From NCBI GenBank assembly GCA_030041195.1, contig JASHOI010000559.1, positions 1 to 9,418 of the forward strand: a stretch of DNA of 9,418 nucleotides. Reading direction: 5' to 3'. The stretch is from Streptosporangiaceae bacterium (GTDB lineage: Bacteria; Actinomycetota; Actinomycetes; Streptosporangiales; Streptosporangiaceae). The position numbers and the translations under genes were made by a program. Each line of letters opens with the position of its first letter. Position 1 is the first letter of the stretch. The notes under the pieces are model-generated. The model was not told where the DNA came from and ran no database searches. It saw only the letters and a program-made list of their open reading frames with translations. This document shows, piece after piece, positions 1 through 5,788 of this stretch.

Positions 1-74
1 CTGCCCGAGGTGGCCGAAGCGGCGCTGGCCGGCCCCCCGGTGCCGCCCAGCGCCGCTTCGGCCACCTCGGGCAG
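1..74. repeat. Perfect 28-bp inverted repeat (fold-back) at the window edge
   Basis: Positions 1-28 are the exact reverse complement of 47-74, separated by an 18-nt spacer (29-46). It lies inside the ligase reading frame. The frame stays open through it, but the residues coded by the outer arm (SAASATSG, after GGTGGPA) do not look like the continuation expected for LigB proteins, where a short linker leads to a conserved VGRP motif. Exact fold-backs of this form at a sequence end are typical of library or assembly artefacts. A natural palindrome is the alternative. Confidence 0.9.
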
Positions 75-605
75 CGACCCGCCCAGCTGGTGCGCGCGGC
101 GGACCTCCTCGGCCGGGACGTCGGCCGCCCTGGCCACCGCGTCGGTCATCACGCCCTCGAGCGCGCCCTGCCGGAGATCGCCGGCCAGCAGCCGGACCAG
201 GAACTCCCGTTCGCGCTCGGTTGCCCGGGCGAACAGCGCCGCGAGCAGCTGCCTCCGCTGCGCCACAGACCCTGGCCCGGTGATCGCGCCGATCTCGGAA
301 AACGCGTCGTTGACCTCGGTCAGCGTGAGCGGGCCCGCCGATCCGACGGCCGGCCTGCCGCCGACTTCGGGGGCGTCGGCCCCGGCGGCGTCGGCCGCGT
401 CGGCCGCCCGGAACAGCTCGCCGATCGTCGCGTACCCGACGCCGATCTGCCCCTGCAGCAGCTCCCCGGACAAGAACGCCACGGCGACGGCGACCTGGCC
501 CGGCTCCGCCCGCCCCAGCAGCGCCGCGATCTGCGCGATCTTGGCGTTCCTCGCGGACGTGGCCGCGACGCTGGCCGAAACCTCGACGACCTCGCTCAGC
601 AGCAC
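1..605 (-). CDS. ligB: ATP-dependent DNA ligase (LigB-type), N-terminal part, runs off the left edge
   Basis: This is the 5' 201 codons of an ATP-dependent DNA ligase. The enzyme seals nicks through a lysyl-AMP intermediate and, in actinobacteria, is accessory to the NAD-dependent LigA. The translation starts MLLSEVVEVSASVAATSAR and contains FLSGELLQGQIGVGYAT, FSEIGAITGPGS and LLAGDLRQGALEGVMTDAV. These match, from memory, the N-terminal DNA-binding domain of mycobacterial LigB (Rv3062), including its MLL start. The adenylation motif with the catalytic lysine (KxDG) and the C-terminal domains would lie beyond the window; the family is about 500 residues long. The GTG at 605 fits the family start. 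A good Shine-Dalgarno is absent: GAGG is 17 nt away. A -10-like CAGAAT 7 nt upstream suggests a leaderless message. The last residues near the window edge are suspect because of the fold-back. Confidence 0.87.
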   Translation of the reverse strand, partial: MLLSEVVEVSASVAATSARNAKIAQIAALLGRAEPGQVAVAVAFLSGELLQGQIGVGYATIGELFRAADAADAAGADAPEVGGRPAVGSAGPLTLTEVNDAFSEIGAITGPGSVAQRRQLLAALFARATEREREFLVRLLAGDLRQGALEGVMTDAVARAADVPAEEVRRAHQLGGSLPEVAEAALGGTGGPASAASATSG

Positions 606-611
606 ACAGCG

Positions 612-617
612 ATTCTG
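612..617 (-). promoter_or_regulatory. Possible -10 element of a leaderless ligase promoter
   Basis: On the minus strand CAGAAT (4 of 6 matches to TATAAT) ends 6 nt before the ligase GTG, which would put the transcription start on the start codon. Leaderless transcripts are common in actinobacteria. No convincing -35 is visible 16-18 nt upstream, so this is tentative. Confidence 0.3.
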
Positions 618-689
618 CCCGACCTCGCGACCCCTCCACGACCCGGCGCGTACCAGGGACACGGCAGCGGCCCGCCCACCACGGCATCG

Positions 690-770
690 CCCGTGCCTTC
701 TTCCGCGCGTGGCTGGCTCCTCCCGCGCGTGCCTCCTTCCGCCCGTGGCTCCTCCCGTACGCGGCTCCCA
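690..770. repeat. Decayed copies of the 16-bp tandem repeat
   Basis: Between the ligase start and the perfect array, the 16-nt periodicity continues in diverged form: a copy with a 4-nt insertion (TGGC) around 707-726, then GCGTGCCTCCTTCCGC at 727-742, CCGTGGCTCCTCCCGT at 743-758, and a weaker copy to about 770. This suggests an older part of the same array. The remaining gene-free sequence (606-689, 771-811 and 979-1028) shows nothing else I can support. Confidence 0.75.
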
Positions 771-811
771 TGCGCCACTCTCGTCACGGCGCCTTCCGCT
801 CGGCGCCTGCC

Positions 812-978
812 GCGTGGCTTCTCCCGCGCGTGGCTTCTCCCGCGCGTGGCTTCTCCCGCGCGTGGCTTCTCCCGCGCGTGGCTTCTCCCGCGCGTGGCTT
901 CTCCCGCGCGTGGCTTCTCCCGCGCGTGGCTTCTCCCGCGCGTGGCTTCTCCCGCGCGTGGCTTCTCCCGCGCGTGGC
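812..978. repeat. 16-bp perfect tandem repeat array, 10.4 copies
   Basis: Ten identical copies of GCGTGGCTTCTCCCGC begin at 812, 828, 844, 860, 876, 892, 908, 924, 940 and 956. A 7-nt partial copy follows at 972-978. The unit has no stop codon in any of the six frames, and 16 is not divisible by 3. Every frame therefore reads through the array as a 16-residue peptide repeat, which makes long but spurious open frames on both strands. Absolute identity between copies indicates recent expansion or active homogenisation, so copy number probably varies between strains (VNTR). It sits 206 bp upstream of the ligase start, in the region that should hold its regulatory sequence. Confidence 0.97.
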
Positions 979-1028
979 CCCCATACGCCACTCGCGTCGC
1001 ACACGGCTCTCCTCTACCCTTATCTTCG

Positions 1029-1077
1029 TGATCTAGGAGGATTCCGTGCAAATACCGCACGCGATCCTCCTAGATCA
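1029..1077 (-). terminator. Large hairpin downstream of the ABC/two-component operon, likely terminator
   Basis: Positions 1029-1042 pair perfectly with 1064-1077 (14 bp). After a G-T pair and one mismatch, 1045-1049 pairs with 1057-1061 (5 bp), leaving a 7-nt loop. It starts 31 nt beyond the stop codon of the response-regulator gene. There is no real U-tract, as is usual for actinobacterial terminators. Each arm contains AGGAGG or its complement, and on both strands AGGAGG is followed 5 nt later by GTG, so a role as a translational control element cannot be excluded. Confidence 0.65.
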
Positions 1078-1107
1078 TTTACGAGCGGGAAGAACGGGGC
1101 GGAGGGG

Positions 1108-1716
1108 TCATAGCCAGCCTTTTTCGTGGGCGATCTGGGCGGCGTCGGCGCGGTTGCGGGCACCCAGCTTCTGGATCGCTGCCGACAGGTGATTGCGCAC
1201 GGTGCCGGGGGACAGGTTCAGCTGGGCGGCGATGACCGCTATGGTCTCGTGGCCAGCAGCCGCGGCGAGCACCTCGGTCTCGCGCTGGCTCAGCGGGCTC
1301 TCGCCCTCGGTCAGCGCGGCGGCGGCGAGCGCGGAGTCGACGACGCGCTGCCCGGCTGCCACCTGCCTGATGGCCGCGGCGAGCTCGGCCGCGGGGGCGT
1401 CCTTCAGCAGGAAGCCGCTGGCTCCGGCGGCCATCGCCGCCCGCAGGTAGCCCGGCCGCCCGAACGTGGTCACGATCACGATCTTGCCGCGGAAACCGGA
1501 TTGGGTGAGCAGCCGCGCCACCTCGATGCCGCCGGGTCCCGGCATCTCGATGTCGAGGACGGCAACGTCGGGCTCGTGCTTGCGCGCCATCGCCAGTGCC
1601 TCGTCGCCGCTGGCCGCCTCGGCCACAACGTCGATGTCGGGCTCGAGCTCGAGAAGGGCCACCAGGGCCTGCCGGACCATCGTCTGGTCTTCAGCGATCA
1701 TGATGCGCAGGCTCAT
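1108..1716 (-). CDS. DesR/NarL-family response regulator (LuxR-type HTH)
   Basis: A cytoplasmic DNA-binding partner of the histidine kinase encoded just upstream. The 202-residue protein has the usual family length. The receiver domain (about 4-118) has acidic residues E9 and D10, the phospho-acceptor D55 in VLDIEMPGPGG, T83 and K105 (LLKDA). The C-terminal LuxR-type helix-turn-helix (about 140-200) contains LSQRETEVLAAAAGHET and LNLSPGTVRNHLSAAIQKLG. The compact layout and the kinase partner fit the DesR/YvfU subgroup. The start is ATG at 1716; an upstream ATGATG is in another frame. The ribosome site is weak. This is the last gene of the operon: it lies 64 nt after the kinase stop, with a hairpin in the gap. 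Its target is probably its own operon promoter through the palindrome at 5004-5031 (inference). Confidence 0.95.
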   Translation of the reverse strand: MSLRIMIAEDQTMVRQALVALLELEPDIDVVAEAASGDEALAMARKHEPDVAVLDIEMPGPGGIEVARLLTQSGFRGKIVIVTTFGRPGYLRAAMAAGASGFLLKDAPAAELAAAIRQVAAGQRVVDSALAAAALTEGESPLSQRETEVLAAAAGHETIAVIAAQLNLSPGTVRNHLSAAIQKLGARNRADAAQIAHEKGWL

Positions 1717-1729
1717 GCGTCCATCATGA

Positions 1730-1756
1730 CGGGCTCGCCCCTCCCGGGTGAGCCCG
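1730..1756. other. Hairpin in the gap between kinase and regulator genes
   Basis: Positions 1730-1736 (CGGGCTC) pair with 1750-1756. The stem continues through a G/T position to 1738-1740 paired with 1746-1748, with a 5-nt loop. It sits between the kinase stop and the regulator start, ending 13 nt upstream of the ATG. Such an element could trim or stabilise the message and set the kinase:regulator ratio. This function is an inference. Confidence 0.45.
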
Positions 1757-1780
1757 CTCGTGCCGCAGCGTTCCTAGCCG

Positions 1781-3082
1781 CTAGCTGCCGGCGGTCGCGC
1801 GGCTGAACCGGGCGACAGGAACCCGGACCAGGAGCCGGAAGCCCTTTCCGCCGGGGCCTTCTCCCATGCTGATCTCCGCCCCCGCGGCGCGTGCCCGCTC
1901 GGTTAGCCCGGAAAGACCGGATCCGTGCTGCTCGACGGGGCGCGGGTCAGCGTCCCAGGCCGGGCCGACCCCGTCGTCGGCGATCTCGGCGCTCGCCTCG
2001 TCCGCGGTCACGCGGACGGTGATCGTCACGGTGCGCGCGCCCGAGTGCCGGACCACGTTCGTGGCGCCCTCGCGCACCGTCCACGCGAGCAGCGCATCGG
2101 CGGTCGGCGGCAGCTCGATCGATGCTGGCGCGATCACCCGGCAGTCCATCCCGGCGGCAGCCAGCATGTGGCGCGCGGCCGCGAGCTCAGCGGTCAGGCG
2201 CGGCTGGCGATAGCTGGTCACCGCGGCGCGCACCTCGCCGAGCGACCGGCGCGCCACGCTCTCCAGGTCGGCGACCTCCCGCGCCGCGCGCTCCGGGTCG
2301 GCGTCGAGCAACCGCCCGGCGAGCTCCGCCTTCAGGGTGATCAGCGACAGGCTGTGCCCGAGCAGGTCGTGCAGGTCCCGCGCGATCCGGAGCCGCTCGT
2401 CGGCGACCGCCATCCGGGCGAGTTCGGCCCTGGTCTCGCGGAGCTTGTTGACGAGCTCGACCCGGCGGGAAGCGCTGTACGCGAAGCACGCTGCCAGCGC
2501 CGGCCCGATGAAGGCCAGGGAGTTGCTGGAGTTCAGCAGCCCCTCGATCAGGTAGACAACGATGCCCGCGGCGGTGCAGAGCGCGGCACCGATCAGGACA
2601 AGCCGGACCGTCGGGAGGCTGCGGCCGACCGCCGCGCTCGCGACAACGAGCGCGGCGACCCAGTTCGAGCCGTTCGAGCCGCCCACGGCGAGGATCGCGA
2701 CGGCGAGCCCGACCATGAGGGTCAGGCCTTCCCACGGCACGCGCAGCTGAGGCGTCCCGAGCGGCGGGAGGACGTACCGGCCGGTGAGCGCGATCATGCC
2801 GATCGTGGCCACGGCGAGGAACGTGAGCCTCGGGGCGCCGAGCGAATGCGGGCCGGCGTACAGCCGGTAGGACCAGAACGGGACGGTCAGGTAGGCCACG
2901 AGCGCGGCCCGGATCCATCGGCGGCGGTTGCGGGACCAGCGCTCGCCCTGCCGGTCCAGTTCGTCCACATAAGGCGACCCGGTCATCGCCGGGCCCGGTG
3001 CGACCGTGCTCGCCGCCGGGCCTCCCTGAGGCGCAGCACGGTGCCCTGCATCCTCAGAGAGCGACCCGTTGGCGTTGTCCAT
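1781..3082 (-). CDS. DesK-like sensor histidine kinase (HisKA_3 family)
   Basis: A membrane sensor kinase that phosphorylates the response regulator encoded next. Residue numbers count from ATG 3082 (433 aa). A Pro/Gly-rich cytoplasmic N-terminus (1-55) is followed by about six hydrophobic segments (roughly 57-205) with only short loops, so the signal is probably sensed within or near the membrane, as in DesK. The dimerisation box is ERLRIARDLHDLLGHSLSLI with phospho-accepting H238. The ATPase domain shows the N-box REGATNVVRHS (N342), DDGVGPA (from D369) and HGSGLSGLTER. The start is uncertain. The frame is open to ATG 3157, which would add 25 residues from the tandem repeat (HAPPPDPAV twice). 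I prefer ATG 3082, preceded by AAAAGG 12 nt upstream and outside the repeats. A third option is the ATG of MTGSPYVDEL, 32 codons further in. Confidence 0.93.
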   Translation of the reverse strand: MDNANGSLSEDAGHRAAPQGGPAASTVAPGPAMTGSPYVDELDRQGERWSRNRRRWIRAALVAYLTVPFWSYRLYAGPHSLGAPRLTFLAVATIGMIALTGRYVLPPLGTPQLRVPWEGLTLMVGLAVAILAVGGSNGSNWVAALVVASAAVGRSLPTVRLVLIGAALCTAAGIVVYLIEGLLNSSNSLAFIGPALAACFAYSASRRVELVNKLRETRAELARMAVADERLRIARDLHDLLGHSLSLITLKAELAGRLLDADPERAAREVADLESVARRSLGEVRAAVTSYRQPRLTAELAAARHMLAAAGMDCRVIAPASIELPPTADALLAWTVREGATNVVRHSGARTVTITVRVTADEASAEIADDGVGPAWDADPRPVEQHGSGLSGLTERARAAGAEISMGEGPGGKGFRLLVRVPVARFSRATAGS

Positions 3083-3100
3083 ATCAACATCATGCCTTTT

Positions 3101-3238
3101 CACGGCTGGATCGGGTGGCGGTGCATGCACGGCTGGATCGGGTGGCGGTGCATGCACGGCTGGATCGGGTGCCGGTGGTCTGCACGGCTGGATCGGATGC
3201 CGGTGGTCTGCACGGCTGGATCACGTTGCGGTGCTCTC
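3101..3238. repeat. 27/28-bp tandem repeat at the permease/kinase junction
   Basis: Two identical 27-bp copies (3101-3127, 3128-3154), two closely related 28-bp copies (3155-3182, 3183-3210) and a diverged fifth (3211-3238) share the core CACGGCTGGATC. On the minus strand the array fills the gap between the permease stop (3221-3223, inside the fifth copy) and the kinase start. The two 27-bp copies are in frame with the kinase and would each add the nonapeptide HAPPPDPAV if translation began at 3157. The junctions of the 27-bp copies create the palindrome GTGCATGCAC at 3121-3130 and 3148-3157. The array is unrelated in sequence to the 16-bp array near 900. Confidence 0.93.
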
Positions 3239-3946
3239 CTGGCGCCAGCGCCAGGCGGCTAGCACGCCGAGGCCGACCGTCCAGGCGGCGAGCACGGCCA
3301 CGTGCGACATCCCGAGCGGGCGGCCCGCTGCGGCGTTCCAGCCGAGCTGTGCGAGGTGGTAGCTGGGCAGCATCTTCCCTATCGTCTGCATGCCGCTGGG
3401 AAGGCTCGACCAGCTGATGAAGATCCCGCCGAGGAACGCCAGCACGAGCAGAGTGATCATCTGCGTCACCTGGGCGGTCTGGCTGTCGAACATCAGCCCG
3501 ATGACCAGGCCTGCCGCGCAGAACGGGATCGTGCCGAGCACGATGATGATCACAAGCGTGCCCAGCCTGCCCGCGGCCAGGTGCACGTGGCCGTAGGTCA
3601 GGGCGAGGACGACGAGCAGGGCCAGCCCGGGAATGATCATCAGGACCGACTGCACGAGCTTGGCGGCGAACCATCCCGGGGTGCTGATCGGCGAGATCCG
3701 CAGCTGCCGCATCCAGCCGTTGCTTCGTTCCCTGGCCAGCTGCGGCCCGCTGGCGAACATCGCCGAGCCCATGCCGGAGTACACGGCCATGGACACGAGC
3801 AGCAGCGTGGCGACCGTCAGGCCCTGCGTGGTGCCGTGCTGCTTCGCGTAGATCAGGTAGAGCAGGACCGGGAACGCGATCAGCATGACCAGGAACCGGA
3901 CGTTCCGCAGCGTCCGCACGATCTCAAAGCGCAAGAAGGCAATCAT
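3221..3946 (-). CDS. ABC-2 type transporter permease
   Basis: The membrane subunit of the exporter driven by the ATPase encoded immediately upstream. The 241 residues carry about six hydrophobic segments (near 17-34, 45-65, 98-117, 130-150, 160-179, 214-232), the normal ABC-2 layout. Between segments 2 and 3 is the cytoplasmic stretch ARERSNGWMRQLRISPIS (71-88), a hallmark of the YvfS-like ABC-2 family. FLGGIFISWSSLP (171-183) is also typical. The start ATG 3946 is only 3 nt after the ATPase stop, with GGGTGGG inside the ATPase 3' end serving as a weak ribosome site, so the two are probably translationally coupled. The stop lies within the 27/28-bp repeat array. The substrate cannot be told from sequence; relatives export lipids, peptides or drugs. 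Confidence 0.93.
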   Translation of the reverse strand: MIAFLRFEIVRTLRNVRFLVMLIAFPVLLYLIYAKQHGTTQGLTVATLLLVSMAVYSGMGSAMFASGPQLARERSNGWMRQLRISPISTPGWFAAKLVQSVLMIIPGLALLVVLALTYGHVHLAAGRLGTLVIIIVLGTIPFCAAGLVIGLMFDSQTAQVTQMITLLVLAFLGGIFISWSSLPSGMQTIGKMLPSYHLAQLGWNAAAGRPLGMSHVAVLAAWTVGLGVLAAWRWRQESTAT

Positions 3947-3949
3947 CGG

Positions 3950-4951
3950 TCAGCCCACCCTGGTCATGTCGAAGGAGTTGGTTGCTGGGTCCATGTCAGA
4001 GGAGTTGCCTGCCGCGGCGGCAGGGTCGGCCTGCCCGGCGCTGCCGGCATCGCTGGTGAGCGCGATCAGGGCCTCCTCGAGACCGCCCCCGCCGACCTCG
4101 AGGCCCCTGACCGGCCTGCCCAGCGCGTACAGCGCGGGCAGGGTGGCATCGGCGTCGCCGGACCGGATGGTCACGGCCTCGCCGCTGGCCACGACGTCAC
4201 TGGCGCCGGGCAGCCGGAGCAGCGCCGAGGTGTCGGGCGCCGGCGTGCTGAACCGTATTGTCCGGATCGAGGTGTAGGCCTTGATCTGCGCCGGCGTGCC
4301 GTCGGCCATGATCCGGCCGTGGCTGACCACGATGATCCGGTTCGCGTTGGCGTCGGCCTCGTCCAGGTAGTGGGTGGCGAACAGCACCGTGGTGCCCTGC
4401 TCGGCGATCGTCTGCACCGACTGCCAGAAGCCGCGCCGCGCCTCCACGTCGAGCGCAGCCGTTGGCTCGTCCAGGAAGAGCAGGTCGGGGCGGCCCGCCA
4501 GCGCGAGAGCGAAGCGCACCCGCTGGGTCTGGCCTCCGGAAAGCTGCTCCACCCGCCGGTCGGCGATCTCGGTGAGGCCGGCCAGCCGGAGCAGCTCGGA
4601 CTGGCTGCGCCTGCCGTGATAGAGCTGGCGGAACAACCCGATCAGCTCGGACACCTTCGCGCCCTCCGGCAGGCCGCCGGTCTGCACCATTCCGCCGATC
4701 TTCCCGGCAGCGACGGCGGCCTCCGGGGCCATGCCGAGCACCCGCACCTCGCCGGAGGTCGGCTTACGCAGGCCGAGCATGGTGTCGATGGCCGTTGATT
4801 TCCCGGCCCCGTTGGGCCCGAGCAGCGCGACCGTCGCGCCGCGCGGGATCTCGAAACTCACGTGATCGAGCGCGGTGACGCGGCCGTTGTAGACCTTCAC
4901 CACGTCCCGGAACGCGACGGCAGGGCTTGCCTGCGGGCTTGCTGTCTTCAT
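3950..4951 (-). CDS. ABC transporter ATP-binding protein (YvfR-like)
   Basis: The cytoplasmic ATPase of the exporter. With 3 subtracted for the chosen ATG start, the motifs are Walker A GPNGAGKST (45-53), Q-loop MVQTGGLPEG (Q90), signature LSGGQTQR (from 137), Walker B LLFLDEP (D161, E162) and H-loop ATHYLDEAD (H194). An accessory domain of about 100 residues follows, ending in a loose Ala/Gly/Asp-rich tail (about 300-333). The frame is open from GTG 4960, but that codon overlaps the -10 element TAGCGT. I therefore place the start at ATG 4951, 7 nt after that element, giving 333 residues and an apparently leaderless message. It is the first gene of the ATPase-permease-kinase-regulator operon, the same order as yvfRSTU in Bacillus subtilis. 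Confidence 0.95.
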   Translation of the reverse strand: MKTASPQASPAVAFRDVVKVYNGRVTALDHVSFEIPRGATVALLGPNGAGKSTAIDTMLGLRKPTSGEVRVLGMAPEAAVAAGKIGGMVQTGGLPEGAKVSELIGLFRQLYHGRRSQSELLRLAGLTEIADRRVEQLSGGQTQRVRFALALAGRPDLLFLDEPTAALDVEARRGFWQSVQTIAEQGTTVLFATHYLDEADANANRIIVVSHGRIMADGTPAQIKAYTSIRTIRFSTPAPDTSALLRLPGASDVVASGEAVTIRSGDADATLPALYALGRPVRGLEVGGGGLEEALIALTSDAGSAGQADPAAAAGNSSDMDPATNSFDMTRVG

Positions 4952-4958
4952 GCCAGCC

Positions 4959-4964
4959 ACGCTA
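4959..4964 (-). promoter_or_regulatory. -10 element of the ABC/two-component operon promoter
   Basis: TAGCGT on the minus strand fits the actinobacterial TANNNT pattern and is followed by exactly 7 nt and then the ATG at 4951, the geometry of a leaderless transcript. The positions 17-18 nt upstream read AAGGCC or CAAGGC, with no recognisable -35. That fits a promoter dependent on an activator bound just upstream. Confidence 0.5.
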
Positions 4965-5003
4965 GGTGCCAGCCGGCTGCCGGCCTTGTGCCCGGGATCA
5001 CGA

Positions 5004-5031
5004 ACCGGGCATGACAGATGTCATGCCCGGT
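5004..5031. promoter_or_regulatory. Perfect 13-bp-arm palindrome, candidate response-regulator operator
   Basis: ACCGGGCATGACA (5004-5016) and TGTCATGCCCGGT (5019-5031) are exact reverse complements around a 2-nt centre. The centre lies about 66 bp upstream of the predicted transcription start near 4951, a common position for an activator. DesR/NarL-type regulators bind inverted repeats as dimers, so autoregulation by the operon's own regulator is the simplest reading (inference). It also lies 24 nt after the stop of the upstream gene and could act as that gene's terminator. A competing stem is possible: GCCCGG at 4990-4995 can pair with 5005-5010. Confidence 0.65.
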
Positions 5032-5055
5032 CCGGTACGCACTCGCTGCGTAAGG

Positions 5056-5613
5056 TCAGGATGCGGGGTTACGCCGCCCGTTGGCCGACTCTTCCTCCGC
5101 GGCGGCCGGTGTGGCCTCCACGGTGGCCGAGCCGTTGCCCTGGGCGGGCGGGTTGCCGTCGCCCGCCGCCTGGTCCTCCGTGCCGAGGCTGGCGAAGTCT
5201 GGCTTGCGCCGGAGCACGATGGCCGCCGCTGCGCTGCCGGCCGCGGCGATCATCGCGAAGCCCGCGAGCACCCTCGGCCAGCGCTTCCGCCGCGGCGGGG
5301 AGGGATCCAGCCGGTTCGCGGCTTCGACCAGCGCAGAGGAGATCGTCGGCGCGATCTTCTCCGAGATCGCCGGGGCGATCTTCTCGCGCACCGCGACGCC
5401 GGCCTGTTCCACGTGCGGCGCGGCCCAGCTGCGCGCCTCCTGCACCCGCGGTGCCGCCCAGGCAATGGCATCCTCGGCGCTCTGCCGCGCGGCGAGGCCA
5501 GCGCTCTTCGCCTTCGGAACGGCGCTGCGGGCCATCATTGGCACCTGCGAAGCAGTATCGAGCGCGCGCTGCTTTGCCGTGACGCTCGTATTCTTCCTGG
5601 CCATAAGGGACAT
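5056..5613 (-). CDS. DUF5324-like single-pass membrane protein of unknown function
   Basis: I do not know its function. The 185-residue product starts at ATG 5613, set by an excellent ribosome site (TTGGAGG, 4 nt spacing), not at the further upstream start the frame would allow. The N-terminal half (about 10-100) is Ala-rich, amphipathic and helical. It contains an 11-residue repeat (AWAAPRVQEAR / SWAAPHVEQAG) followed by KIAPAISEKIAPTIS, like apolipoprotein-type surface helices. A basic RRKRWPR leads into one transmembrane helix (about 113-134), then a Pro/Glu/Ala-rich, probably extracytoplasmic tail. This architecture resembles the DUF5324 family of Streptomyces and relatives. The adjacent ppiA and crgA fit an origin-proximal housekeeping location. 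Confidence 0.85.
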   Translation of the reverse strand: MSLMARKNTSVTAKQRALDTASQVPMMARSAVPKAKSAGLAARQSAEDAIAWAAPRVQEARSWAAPHVEQAGVAVREKIAPAISEKIAPTISSALVEAANRLDPSPPRRKRWPRVLAGFAMIAAAGSAAAAIVLRRKPDFASLGTEDQAAGDGNPPAQGNGSATVEATPAAAEEESANGRRNPAS

Positions 5614-5638
5614 CGAACCTCCAAGAGTCTTCCCGCCT

Positions 5639-5667
5639 GACACACTTCCCCCGGGGCGGCTGGTCAA
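5639..5667 (-). promoter_or_regulatory. Possible promoter of the DUF5324-like gene
   Basis: TTGACC (5662-5667, minus strand, 5 of 6 matches to the -35 consensus) is separated by 17 nt from TGTGTC (5639-5644), which is a poor -10. Spacing and position (26 nt before the start codon) are right, but the -10 match is weak. The rest of the 196-nt divergent gap to ppiA shows no further structure that I can support. Confidence 0.35.
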
Positions 5668-5782
5668 CCGCTGTCAGCTGGATCGCCACTGCGGGAGGAC
5701 GCGGTGGGACGGCGACGCGGGCGGGGGTCAGGAGGCGGCAGCACCTTCTCCGTTGCTGGTTCGAGCACAGCGGTCAGAGCAA

Positions 5783-5788
5783 TAGGCT
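5783..5788 (+). promoter_or_regulatory. Possible -10 element for ppiA
   Basis: TAGGCT fits TANNNT and would start transcription near 5795, just before the ribosome site GAGG (5797-5800) and the ATG at 5810. No clear -35 is visible (TTCGAG is 17 nt upstream). Confidence 0.35.

Noticed and set aside
812..978. Could the 16-bp array be a CRISPR array?
   Set aside because: The units are directly abutting with no unique spacers, and no cas genes are present. It is a simple tandem repeat.
10..1113. Plus-strand open frames of 367 and 313 codons, and shorter ones across 770-1036
   Set aside because: They are antisense to the ligase and then run through the stop-free 16-bp repeats. The repeat reads open in every frame, and the non-repeat parts lack any recognisable domain.
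1925..3262. Plus-strand 445-codon open frame
   Set aside because: Exact antisense of the histidine kinase, whose motifs are unmistakable. The translation is Arg/Gly/Asp-rich with no domain, as expected for the complementary strand of GC-rich DNA.
3302..4798. Plus-strand 498-codon open frame
   Set aside because: Antisense to both the permease and the ATPase, spanning their junction, with low-complexity His/Gln/Arg-rich composition typical of shadow frames.
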